16,097 nucleotides of DNA from a candidate division KSB1 bacterium (GTDB lineage Bacteria; Zhuqueibacterota; JdFR-76; DREG01). The notes below the pieces were generated by a model that ran no database searches, was not told where the DNA came from, and saw nothing but the letters and a program-made list of their open reading frames with translations. Made by a program: the position numbers and the translations under genes. Shown in pieces: positions 1-6,971 of the stretch; the stretch's first letter is position 1, and each line of letters starts with the position of its first letter. Where the stretch lies: assembly GCA_022566355.1 (NCBI GenBank), contig JADFJB010000107.1, positions 1-16,097 on the forward strand, given 5' to 3'.

Positions 1-64
1 CAAACCAGCAGGTTTGAAGATTATCGAGCCTGATACAGATAATAATTTTAAATCTAGTAATTAT

Positions 65-898
65 TTATTCGTTACTAGAGCTATCACTTGCAGTATTATC
101 AGAAGCGATCTTGTCGTCCAGAAAAGATTTTGGATTACGACTTTCCTTTACAAGCCTGTTAGGAGACAAAATTGGCTCATCTACATCAGGTAAATTCAAA
201 TCATTAATGTTTTGACTATCATCTTGTCCAGAATCTTCAGGTTGTCCAGAATCTTCAGGTTCTTGTTGTTCATTTGACATTTTTACTTTCTCCTTTTGGA
301 TATTATATTTTAGTGAAATATATGGGAATGATGACAATATCAGGAAAAAAAATGTATATATTAAAAATCTTATTGATTTGCTGAGTTTTTCGTCTCTAAA
401 ATCATTATTCTTTGAATTGTTCGTAGAACTCTCCTGATATTTGCTCAAAATATAATCGTCAAATTTATCTCTCTCACCTACAAAATTGTATTTCTGTTTA
501 ATTATTTTTTTACTTAACCCATAATCTTTTTGAATCTTCACAATATTTTCTGAATATGTTTTTATTTTGCCCACATCTTTTATTATGTCGTCCGCAACAG
601 GAAGAAAAGAATATTTAAAACCTGTAATACCTCTTGCAAGGTAAAAAAAGGAAATTAGCAAAGAAAGAATAGTTAGGAGAAAAAAGAATAGAAACACAAT
701 TGATACAACTGATGTGTTGAGGTGCCATTTCAATTTAATCAAATCGTTCAGAAAATAGAATGAAGCTCCGGACAACACGATGAATATGGTTGTATTGTAA
801 TTTAATCTTTGAATGATTTTTTCTTTTCTATCCAATTCAAAGTAATAGACTTCCCTTGTTATGTTAATCAAAAGTTCTTTAGAAATGTTTTCTGACAT
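65..898 (-). CDS. Three-TM membrane protein of unknown function with acidic C-terminal tail
   Basis: I do not recognise this 277-aa protein. Its N-terminus is a charged amphipathic stretch (about 1-34, with REVYYFELDRKEK). Two hydrophobic segments follow at about 36-54 and 63-87, then a charged soluble region (about 90-175), a third hydrophobic segment (about 177-195) and an acidic, Ser/Asp/Gln-rich tail (about 200-277) that looks disordered. The tail contains PEDSGQ twice, encoded by a perfect 18-bp tandem duplication. No catalytic motif is visible. No Shine-Dalgarno sequence precedes the ATG at 898. In contrast, the internal in-frame Met207 (ATG at 280-278) has AAAAGGAG 9 nt upstream, so the tail may also be made as a separate 71-aa protein or may once have been its own gene. 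The paired N-terminal membrane segments after a charged helix vaguely recall two-TM effector-type proteins, but that is only a resemblance. It is the first gene of the window and has no evident operon partner. Confidence 0.7.
   Translation of the reverse strand: MSENISKELLINITREVYYFELDRKEKIIQRLNYNTTIFIVLSGASFYFLNDLIKLKWHLNTSVVSIVFLFFFLLTILSLLISFFYLARGITGFKYSFLPVADDIIKDVGKIKTYSENIVKIQKDYGLSKKIIKQKYNFVGERDKFDDYILSKYQESSTNNSKNNDFRDEKLSKSIRFLIYTFFFLILSSFPYISLKYNIQKEKVKMSNEQQEPEDSGQPEDSGQDDSQNINDLNLPDVDEPILSPNRLVKESRNPKSFLDDKIASDNTASDSSSNE
224..259 (-). repeat. 18-bp perfect tandem repeat (2 copies) within the membrane protein gene
   Basis: TTGTCCAGAATCTTCAGG occurs twice in direct succession (224-241 and 242-259). 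The period is a multiple of three, so the copies add an in-frame PEDSGQ duplication to the acidic tail. This is a simple slippage-type expansion that would tolerate copy-number change without frameshift. Confidence 0.9.
278..297 (-). promoter_or_regulatory. Strong internal Shine-Dalgarno and ATG in frame with the membrane protein
   Basis: On the minus strand AAAAGGAG (297-290) lies 9 nt before an ATG (280-278) that is in frame with the larger protein (Met207). It would give a 71-aa acidic protein starting MSNEQQEPED. The start of the full-length protein at 898 has no such site. This suggests an internal translation start or a former gene boundary. The sequence match is clear; its use is inferred. 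Confidence 0.4.
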
Positions 899-1308
899 AT
901 TTTTTTAAATTTTAGTTTTAGAAGTATTTATCAGAAGATTATAAAATTTTTGCTCATAATCTATTTTAAAAAATAGCAGAGACATTTAGATAATTCCACA
1001 CTTTTATTTTTTGTCATGTGAATAAATAGGCGAGACTTATATACGGATATTTGCTCGGACATGTCTTGAACTTCATCGGTGCCGATTCAATTTAAATCAA
1101 TAATTATTAGAGAACCTCAAGGTTATGCGTGATGGGGACTCTGTTTACTTTTACATAAAAAAGAAAAAGGGTGACTTGGAGAATTGAAATGTCTAACATT
1201 TACTTTACTCAAAGCGCTTTATTATGTAGGTCTTTAAAATATTTGATATTATGTATTGTTTTTCTCATGTACTTTTATCCCATATTGAATGATCCCCCAT
1301 ATCAGATT
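899..1308. other. Intergenic region, no recognised gene
   Basis: This 410-bp gap lies upstream of the leftward membrane protein gene and downstream of the leftward MATE gene. I see no RNA gene, convincing promoter or clear terminator. A patch at about 1030-1090 is less AT-rich than its surroundings. A short plus-strand frame at about 1123-1190 reads VMRDGDSVYFYIKKKKGDLEN before a stop, which looks protein-like but has no start and is cut off upstream by a stop. It could be the remnant of a decayed gene. The 63-codon plus-strand frame at 1171-1362 has no support and runs into the MATE gene. Confidence 0.4.
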
Positions 1309-2661
1309 CTACTTTCTATATTTACCTGTTTTTGTAAAATAGTAAAACCTCGACGCATGTGAGATAGCTGCAAAAGTCAAACCTGCAATCATGCCAATCC
1401 ATAACCCTTGTGCACCCATGCTGCGCACGATTCCCAAATAATACCCCAATGGAATGCCAATAATCCAATAAGCAATGATATTGACAAACATAGGAACACG
1501 TGTATCCTTTAAACCTCGCAAAGCGCCCATAGCGCTTGCCTGCAAACCGTCGGAGATCTGGAAAATAGCAGCCATGAGCAATAATTGAGCTGCAACATTT
1601 ATTACCGCCAAATCCGTGCTATATATTTTCACGATGGCGTATGGCAGAAGATACATCATAGCAGCGGTTAGACACATTACCATCACCGAAAGTCCGCCGC
1701 TAACATATCCGGCAATCCTGACACCATCATAATTTTTTTCACCCACTGCAAATCCAACCCTGGATGTGGTGGCAAAAGAAAGTCCCAATGGAATCATAAA
1801 GGTGAGTGACGCAACATTAATTGCAATCTGGTGTCCCGCCATAATGGCAACGCCCAAAGAACCGATGATTAAAGCCGCGATAGCAAACATTCCAACTTCC
1901 ATCCCCAGGCTCATTCCATTTGGAATTCCAATGTGAAGAATCTCCCTCATGTATCTCCAATTTGGCAGGCTCATTTTATGAAATATTCGAAAATGCTGGT
2001 TGTGCCGCATACGGAAGGTGTATATGAGCATCGCGGTTAGCATAGTCCACCAAACCATCGTGGTAGCCCATCCTGCTCCAATAGCGCCTAATTTTGGGAA
2101 TCCAAATTTACCATACATAAGGGCATAATTACCGATAAAATTGACTGGGATTGCTATTAGAGAAAAATACAGGTTGGGTTTGGTAATAGATATTCCTTCA
2201 TTAAAAAATCGCAGGGTGAGATAGGCGAAAGTCGCAGGGAAACACCATGAAATTGCCTTAAGATATCCCATACTAATTGGAATGATTTCGGGTGCAATCT
2301 GCATAAAATGCATGACGATTTCCAGGTTCCGAACCAAAAAAAATGATGGAATTGCAAGCATTTGACTGAGCAACAATCCCTGCCAAACCGTTTTTCCAAT
2401 CTGGTCGATTTTACGTTCGCCATAAAATTGTGCCACTATAGGACTCACCGCTAGCAATACACCGAGCACAACAAGAAAAATGGGGACAAAAAGACTTCTA
2501 CCGATTGCAACAGCTGCCAGATCTTTCGCACTTAAATTTCCCGCCATTACTGTGTCGATAAATCCCAGGGTTTGCTGAGCCAGGAGGGAGACAATGATGG
2601 GTCCACCCAAACTAACCGTTGCACGGAATTCTTTAATGACTGGTGGAGAAAAGATATTCAT
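1309..2661 (-). CDS. MATE family multidrug efflux transporter, NorM type
   Basis: This 450-aa polytopic inner-membrane protein has about 12 hydrophobic segments in two homologous halves and is the normal length for the MATE family. Such pumps exchange Na+ or H+ for cationic drugs, dyes or metabolites. The N-terminal stretch QTLGFIDTVMAG and the following LAAVAIGRSLFVP closely match the NorM/MdtK subfamily. Three acidic residues important in NorM of Vibrio cholerae (D36, E255, D371) appear one position earlier, as D35 (FIDTVMAG), E254 (LGMEVGMF) and D370 (QISDGLQ), which supports a working cation-coupled pump. ATG at 2661 is kept because the protein begins directly with the usual short cytosolic leader; no Shine-Dalgarno sequence is apparent. 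The upstream gap contains several dyads that could bind a regulator. The real substrate cannot be told from sequence. Confidence 0.95.
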   Translation of the reverse strand: MNIFSPPVIKEFRATVSLGGPIIVSLLAQQTLGFIDTVMAGNLSAKDLAAVAIGRSLFVPIFLVVLGVLLAVSPIVAQFYGERKIDQIGKTVWQGLLLSQMLAIPSFFLVRNLEIVMHFMQIAPEIIPISMGYLKAISWCFPATFAYLTLRFFNEGISITKPNLYFSLIAIPVNFIGNYALMYGKFGFPKLGAIGAGWATTMVWWTMLTAMLIYTFRMRHNQHFRIFHKMSLPNWRYMREILHIGIPNGMSLGMEVGMFAIAALIIGSLGVAIMAGHQIAINVASLTFMIPLGLSFATTSRVGFAVGEKNYDGVRIAGYVSGGLSVMVMCLTAAMMYLLPYAIVKIYSTDLAVINVAAQLLLMAAIFQISDGLQASAMGALRGLKDTRVPMFVNIIAYWIIGIPLGYYLGIVRSMGAQGLWIGMIAGLTFAAISHASRFYYFTKTGKYRK

Positions 2662-2774
2662 CGAAATAGAATTTTTATATTAATCTATTGTAAGTACCAT
2701 AAATAAAGGGTATCCCTTGAAATTAATCAAAGTCCATGAATGGACGTATTTATACCTTGTCTTGTAATAATCTC

Positions 2775-2792
2775 AGGATCATTCATGATCCT
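2775..2792. repeat. Inverted repeat AGGATCAT-TC-ATGATCCT
   Basis: Perfect 8-bp arms are separated by 2 bp. The symmetry and length resemble a binding site for a dimeric repressor. It lies about 115-130 bp upstream of the MATE start codon on the minus strand. Confidence 0.5.
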
Positions 2793-2835
2793 TAAAGCAA
2801 AACCAGCGTTACCGTTCACAGCAACACAGCAATAA

Positions 2836-2855
2836 TTGGTTAATTAATTAACCAA
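2836..2855. repeat. Perfect 20-bp palindrome
   Basis: TTGGTTAATTAATTAACCAA is its own reverse complement over all 20 bases. Its 12-bp core TTAATTAATTAA recurs inside another perfect palindrome between recN and murA (14688-14707). It may be an operator for the MATE gene or a transcript-end structure for the helicase gene. Confidence 0.55.
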
Positions 2856-2961
2856 CGCGGAAATATCAAACAGTGAAGATATGTTTATTATTTAATATCC
2901 CAATTTGTTATTAAAGATTACAAATCCCCCAAAAAAATCTCGGGAATAAGGTTTCGGATAA

Positions 2962-5900
2962 TCATAAAAACAACTCTAATTGTAGTTTAGGCTTCTCCTT
3001 TTTGATGGTTTTTCTTGTGACAGGCATTTGCGTAAACTCTTTTAAAGTATTTTCGATATCGTATAGATAGTGTGACGGCATATTAGTCATTCTCTGGCCA
3101 AAAAGATACCTGGTTTTAGCATTCACTAAAATTAGTTTTTCTTGAGCTCGCGTCATGCCGACATAAAAAAGCCGGCATTCTTCATCCGGTTCAGACAACT
3201 TATCATCCTTCAGGTACGGAATCAAATTTTCTTCACATCCAACGATAAAAACAACAGGGAATTCAAGTCCTTTTGAAGAATGAAGGGTCATTAAACTAAC
3301 TCGATCGGATTTTGGATTATAATCATCCACAGCGTTGTACAAGCTGGCATATTCTAAAAAATCACCAAGGCGGTTTTCAAAAGAAACAGCTTTTAAGATC
3401 AGTTGCTTGATGCGTTGTTGAGTATCTTCGCTAACTTTTCTTGAATTTGTACCTAGGATAAAAGTATGAATGGATTCAATTAATTTTGAGACCGGTTTTT
3501 CTTCAGCATCATTTTTCAATTCATACAGGAAATCAATAGTTTTCCGGATTCGATGTTTAGAGGAAGTGTTCAGGTTTAATTCATCTAATTTTTGTAGGAT
3601 TAGATCCCTGGATATTTCCATGGAACCGTTCTGATTAATAGTGTCTGTAAAGTTTACTTTTTTATCATTCAGATCTGGATTTAATATTTCTTCTATAAAA
3701 AACAGCGAGTTCGTATCGTGGAGAAACCATAAAAAAGATAGGATTTCTTTGATCTCTTTTTTTTGGTAAAATGATACTTTCCCTGTTATCTGGAAGGGAA
3801 TTCCGGATCGTTTGAAAGCGACTTCCAAAAGCCTACTTTGCGCTCCCAATCTATATAGAACGGCAAAATCAGAAAAGGATCTTGTTTTCTCATCATCGTT
3901 TTCGGCTACGCGACCAGAGTCAATCGAAAAATAGCTTGTACCACCAACCATTTGCTCAATTTGATGCACCACGTATTCGGCTTCCGCTTTATCCGTAGGC
4001 GCTCTGTAAACATTCAGTTTCGTATCACTAACCAGGGTTGACCATAATTTATCATTTTTCCGGACCTGGCTGTTCGCAATCACTTGTCCGGAAGCATTTA
4101 AGATATTTTGGGAAGAACGATAGTTCTGATTCAAATAGATTGTTTTCGCATGAGGATAATCCTCACGAAATTTAAGGAAGTATTCTCGATTGGCGCCTCG
4201 AAATCCATAGATTGCTTGATCCGGGTCTCCGATCACACAAAGATTACTCCCTTCAGAAATTAGGTTTTGTAGCAATCTATACTGGGCATGGTTGATATCT
4301 TGATATTCATCCACCGAAATCCAAGGGTATCGTTTTTGATACCTCTTTAAAACATCAGAGTATTTATTAAACAAAGTAACGGTTTTTGAAATTAAATCAT
4401 TGTAGTCTAACAGGTTGTTTTCTTGCAATCTCAATTCATAATGCTGGTAGTAAGATTGAAATTCGAAATCATCTTTAAAAACTATTTCGAATTCCGGAGA
4501 ATCAGGCAATAGGAGCTTGTTTTTAGCTGTAGAGATCTTTTCGAGGTTTTTCAATATCTCGCTTTCCTTCAATTTTGGATTCGCTTGTTTTAGAATCTTT
4601 TTAGCGTCTGAATCACTGCAAATTGAAAAATTAGATTGTAAACCTATTTGATGCCCCTCTGAACGTAAAATCATCGCACAAAAAGCATGAAAAGTTTTAA
4701 TTGTAATCCGTTTTGAAGTCTCCTCATTTAACAATCTAGACAGTCGTTGTGCCATTTCTTCGGCGGCTTTATTTGTAAAAGTGATGGCCAGAATATTTTC
4801 TGGTGAAATATTTCTTTCAATAATTAAAAAGGCTATTCGGTATGTAAGTGTGTGCGTTTTTCCTGTTCCCGGACCAGCTAGGATGATCAGAGGAAGATCC
4901 GTGTTTTGCACCGCTTCTTTTTGCTGTTCGTTTAGGTTTGATAATATCCTGGATTTTATGATCTTTTCTGAAGGTTTGCTTTCATTATAATCTTTTATTG
5001 ATCGACTGTCAGAATTGATGTTCGGAATCGTAGTTTGGATTTGTTGTTGATTCCATAAATCAAAATCAACTTTCTCCGAAACTTCGTTACTGTTTAATTT
5101 TTCTTTTTTTTTCCTATCTTTCTTTTTAGAAACAAAAAACCCTAACTGGTTAGAAAAATCCTCACGTTCTTTGTCATCAAATAACCGGATAACCCCATAC
5201 TCGCCATCAAAGCCGGCTACTGGTTTAATCTGTCCTTCTCGCATCCTTTTAATGGCCTCGGAAAAGACAGTTCCGCCCGTTTGAGCAATGTCTTCCAAAG
5301 GAATGTCCTGCAAAATGGATAATTCGGATCCGAGTTTGGACAATAGTAAATTATAACATTCCTGCACCCTTTTTGTATTCACGCCCATATTAAAAACTTC
5401 AGCAACGACTTCCGGTAAAGGGATCAGACTTTTAAACGGATGAACCTTTGCCGGTTTCTGCCCATAATTTCGGTCCGCCAATTCCTGGATGCGATGCATG
5501 ACTCCAACTGTGACAAGTCTGCCACACTTGGGGCAAATGCCATTATGCTTTTGAGTAGTTTCGGGATCCCAGTTTATATCACATTTTCGATGGCCATCGA
5601 AATGATATTTCCCTTCCTCAGGAAAAAATTCAATTGTGCCTAAAAAGGAATCCGATCCTTTATTCTTTAATGCGTTAAAAATTGTTGGATAGGAGAGATC
5701 AGTATCAAAAATATTGGCCTCCCTGCCTAATTTCTGCGGTGAATGGGCGTCGGAATTTGAAACCAAAGTATAATCATCCAAAATTGAAAGGCGCCAATTC
5801 ATAGGCGGGTCGGATGAAAGTCCTGTCTCCAAAGCAAAAATGTGGGGTGTCAAATCATCAAAACATTCTCCAACAGAATCAAAGCCGGATTTTGAACCCA

Positions 5901-6417
5901 GCAATGCGAACCAGGGTGTCCAAATGTGGGCGGGGATCAAATAAGCCTGTGGGTCTGTTTGCAGGACGATTTCAAGTAAATCCCGAGAACTCAGCCCTAA
6001 AATTGGCCGGCCATCCGATCTGATATTACCGATTTTTTCTAGCTCGGCCTGGAATTTTTCGACAGCTGCAAAGCTGGGCAAAAAAACCACATTGTGGATC
6101 TTACGAACTTTATCGTTCTTTTTGTATATATTGCTGATTTCACCAGCCAGCATAAAACGGACTTCACCCTGGCAAGCTTTGTGCACTTCCTTTTGTAGCG
6201 GTTTTGCAATGTCATCTTTTAGTCGAAACAACCCCTCTTCGGCTGGTTCTAATTTCTCTTTCATCTCCTCCAGCCATCCAGGATGAGCGATATCGCCAGT
6301 CCCAACTACTGTTATCCCTTTGAGTTGAGCCCATTTGGTTAAATGTTCAAAATTTAAGGTCTTGCTTGTTGCTCGTGAGAAATAAGAATGGATGTGTAAA
6401 TCTGCAATAAATTTCAT
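2962..6417 (-). CDS. EndoQ-like PHP nuclease fused to UvrD/PcrA-type DNA helicase
   Basis: This 1151-aa two-part protein probably acts in DNA repair. Residues 1-430 match the PHP-type endonuclease Q / YqxK family, which nicks DNA 5' of deaminated bases such as hypoxanthine and uracil. Visible metal-site motifs are DLHIHS (H8, H10), GTGDIAHPGW (D42, H45), GEIS (E93), PAHIW (H164) and NSDAH (D223, H225). A zinc-finger-like C279...C295-P-K-C298 follows. A lysine-rich linker (about 430-490) leads to a full superfamily 1A helicase: LNEQQ (495-499), Walker A AGPGTGKT (514-521), VDEYQD (702-707), GDPDQAIYGFRG (730-741), NYRSS (765-769), TLHSSKGLEF (1044-1053) and VGMTRA (1086-1091). The spacing between motifs IV and V leaves room for a 2B domain. 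The protein ends in QLELF-L, a likely clamp-binding peptide. ATG at 6417 has AAGGA 9 nt upstream. Nuclease substrate and coupling to unwinding are inferred from the two families. Confidence 0.93.
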   Translation of the reverse strand: MKFIADLHIHSYFSRATSKTLNFEHLTKWAQLKGITVVGTGDIAHPGWLEEMKEKLEPAEEGLFRLKDDIAKPLQKEVHKACQGEVRFMLAGEISNIYKKNDKVRKIHNVVFLPSFAAVEKFQAELEKIGNIRSDGRPILGLSSRDLLEIVLQTDPQAYLIPAHIWTPWFALLGSKSGFDSVGECFDDLTPHIFALETGLSSDPPMNWRLSILDDYTLVSNSDAHSPQKLGREANIFDTDLSYPTIFNALKNKGSDSFLGTIEFFPEEGKYHFDGHRKCDINWDPETTQKHNGICPKCGRLVTVGVMHRIQELADRNYGQKPAKVHPFKSLIPLPEVVAEVFNMGVNTKRVQECYNLLLSKLGSELSILQDIPLEDIAQTGGTVFSEAIKRMREGQIKPVAGFDGEYGVIRLFDDKEREDFSNQLGFFVSKKKDRKKKEKLNSNEVSEKVDFDLWNQQQIQTTIPNINSDSRSIKDYNESKPSEKIIKSRILSNLNEQQKEAVQNTDLPLIILAGPGTGKTHTLTYRIAFLIIERNISPENILAITFTNKAAEEMAQRLSRLLNEETSKRITIKTFHAFCAMILRSEGHQIGLQSNFSICSDSDAKKILKQANPKLKESEILKNLEKISTAKNKLLLPDSPEFEIVFKDDFEFQSYYQHYELRLQENNLLDYNDLISKTVTLFNKYSDVLKRYQKRYPWISVDEYQDINHAQYRLLQNLISEGSNLCVIGDPDQAIYGFRGANREYFLKFREDYPHAKTIYLNQNYRSSQNILNASGQVIANSQVRKNDKLWSTLVSDTKLNVYRAPTDKAEAEYVVHQIEQMVGGTSYFSIDSGRVAENDDEKTRSFSDFAVLYRLGAQSRLLEVAFKRSGIPFQITGKVSFYQKKEIKEILSFLWFLHDTNSLFFIEEILNPDLNDKKVNFTDTINQNGSMEISRDLILQKLDELNLNTSSKHRIRKTIDFLYELKNDAEEKPVSKLIESIHTFILGTNSRKVSEDTQQRIKQLILKAVSFENRLGDFLEYASLYNAVDDYNPKSDRVSLMTLHSSKGLEFPVVFIVGCEENLIPYLKDDKLSEPDEECRLFYVGMTRAQEKLILVNAKTRYLFGQRMTNMPSHYLYDIENTLKEFTQMPVTRKTIKKEKPKLQLELFL

Positions 6418-6431
6418 TATTTATAATCCTT
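6418..6431 (-). promoter_or_regulatory. Ribosome binding site of the nuclease-helicase gene
   Basis: On the minus strand AAGGA (6431-6427) lies 9 nt before the ATG at 6417. It supports this start, which also begins exactly at the conserved MKFIADLHIHS of the PHP domain. Confidence 0.7.
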
Positions 6432-6451
6432 GGTTGAAGTTTGAGTTATTA

Positions 6452-6468
6452 TTTGAAATATATAAGTA
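6452..6468 (+). repeat. Left direct repeat flanking the decayed S23-type insertion
   Basis: TTTGAAATATATAAGTA matches TTTGAAATATATAAATA at 6838-6854 in 16 of 17 positions. With one small gap the similarity extends upstream through AGTTA on both sides. The pair brackets the inverted heptad repeats and the broken gene, as a target-site duplication would. Confidence 0.65.
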
Positions 6469-6504
6469 TTCGGCCATTAGCTTTTAGCTGTTGGCCTTTA
6501 GCTT
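6468..6504 (+). repeat. Left inverted heptad repeat array
   Basis: The array reads as consecutive degenerate heptads: CATTAGC, TTTTAGC, TGTTGGC, CTTTAGC. It pairs imperfectly (25 of 37) with the reverse complement of the array at about 6801-6837. Most differences are transitions. The last codons of the broken gene (KLKANS and stop, ending at 6484) lie within it. Confidence 0.55.
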
Positions 6505-6801
6505 ACTGATGGATTGTTTATCATTTTGTTCACTATTTAACTGATCCATAATCATTTAACCATCTTTTGTTGGGATTAAAGATAGTTCTTAAATGATGAT
6601 TCATTGAGTTTCCAATTCAAATGATGAACCTAAAGAAATTTCTAAAAACTGCTTCAAATATATTTGACTGTTTCGGTTGCAACCCGCGGGCAATATTTGA
6701 TGGTATAGATACAACCGAAACGACTGATTTGACTTTTTAATTAACCCGTATTCTCTTAAACAGGAAGCCATTCTGCCAATCCCGAAGCGTCGGGATGGCA
6801 A
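6484..6801 (-). pseudogene. Broken four-helix-bundle protein gene (23S rRNA intervening-sequence protein family)
   Basis: Conceptual translation on the minus strand across frames gives the family signature in order. EYGLI comes first, then VVSIPSNIA in another frame (compare the usual AVSIPANIAEG), then GCNRNSQIYLKQFL and EISLGSSFELETQ in the first frame. After a stop the match continues as III, stop, ELSLIPTKDG, stop, and a tail ending SISKLKANS and a final stop at 6484. Two compensating frameshifts lie at about 6721-6733 and 6683-6688. Three in-frame stops lie at 6603-6601, 6591-6589 and 6558-6556. The first 15-20 residues of a typical 115-125-aa member are not recognisable; they seem replaced by the hairpin and heptad repeats. 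The intact family forms small four-helix proteins of poorly known function, often encoded within intervening sequences of 23S rRNA genes. This copy cannot make a normal protein. Confidence 0.8.
6775..6799. repeat. GC-rich hairpin at the 5' end of the broken gene
   Basis: ATCCCGA (6779-6785) and TCGGGAT (6790-6796) pair perfectly around a 4-nt AGCG loop. GCC (6775-6777) and GGC (6797-6799) extend the stem past a bulged A. It stands out from the AT-rich surroundings and looks like a small dispersed palindromic repeat. No T-tract follows, so it is unlikely to be an intrinsic terminator. Confidence 0.6.
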
Positions 6802-6837
6802 TAGCTAATAGCCAAATGCCAATAGCTGAATAGTTAC
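6801..6837 (-). repeat. Right inverted heptad repeat array
   Basis: On the minus strand this reads as degenerate heptads AGCTATT, GGCATTT, GGCTATT, AGCTATT. It mirrors the left array at 6468-6504 and ends next to the right direct repeat. Confidence 0.55.
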
Positions 6838-6854
6838 TTTGAAATATATAAATA
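6838..6854 (+). repeat. Right direct repeat flanking the decayed S23-type insertion
   Basis: TTTGAAATATATAAATA differs from the left copy (6452-6468) at one position. See the left copy for interpretation. Confidence 0.65.
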
Positions 6855-6971
6855 GTTTAATAAAGATTTCAACAAAATGAAAGGCATATTTAGTAGCATT
6901 AGTAGAATAATGTATATATATAGTATTAAATTAACGAACTTTTGAATTTGATTAAGTTATCCAAATTTATC

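Larger units (their letters stand above)
2662..2961. promoter_or_regulatory. Intergenic region upstream of the MATE gene with a cluster of short dyads
   Basis: This 300-bp gap separates the helicase stop from the MATE start. Four perfect inverted repeats occur within about 150 bp: AAGGG-TAT-CCCTT (2706-2718), GTCCAT-GA-ATGGAC (2732-2745), AGGATCAT-TC-ATGATCCT (2775-2792) and the gapless 20-bp palindrome at 2836-2855. They could be operators for a drug-responsive repressor of the pump, or hairpins in the leader or the helicase 3' end. No regulator gene is adjacent and no clean hairpin plus T-tract terminator follows the helicase gene. Confidence 0.4.
6469..6837. mobile_element. Decayed insertion carrying a four-helix-bundle (S23-type) gene
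   Basis: A segment of about 370 bp lies between two near-identical 17-bp direct repeats. Just inside are degenerate heptad repeats in inverted orientation (6468-6504 against about 6801-6837, 25 of 37 positions complementary), and inside those is a broken gene of the four-helix-bundle / 23S rRNA intervening-sequence protein family. A hairpin ATCCCGA-AGCG-TCGGGAT sits at 6779-6796. The order direct repeat, inverted repeat, gene, inverted repeat, direct repeat suggests an inserted element. No transposase is present, so how it moved is unknown; related S23-type genes are known within intervening sequences of 23S rRNA. Confidence 0.5.

Noticed and set aside
1-64. Edge hairpin CAAACC-AGCA-GGTTTG and a short plus-strand frame ending at 31-33
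   Set aside because: Too little sequence at the window edge to tell a gene end or terminator from chance; no T-tract follows the hairpin.
1171-1362. Small plus-strand 63-codon ORF
   Set aside because: It overlaps the MATE gene end, has no good ribosome binding site and its hydrophobic content reflects T-rich DNA.
6775-6799. GC-rich hairpin as a transcription terminator
   Set aside because: No run of T follows on either strand, and its place inside the decayed insertion fits a dispersed repeat better.
6957-6965. DnaA-box-like TTATCCAAA at the point where gene direction diverges
   Set aside because: A single near match without other boxes, an AT-unwinding pattern or dnaA/dnaN neighbours; not evidence for a replication origin.
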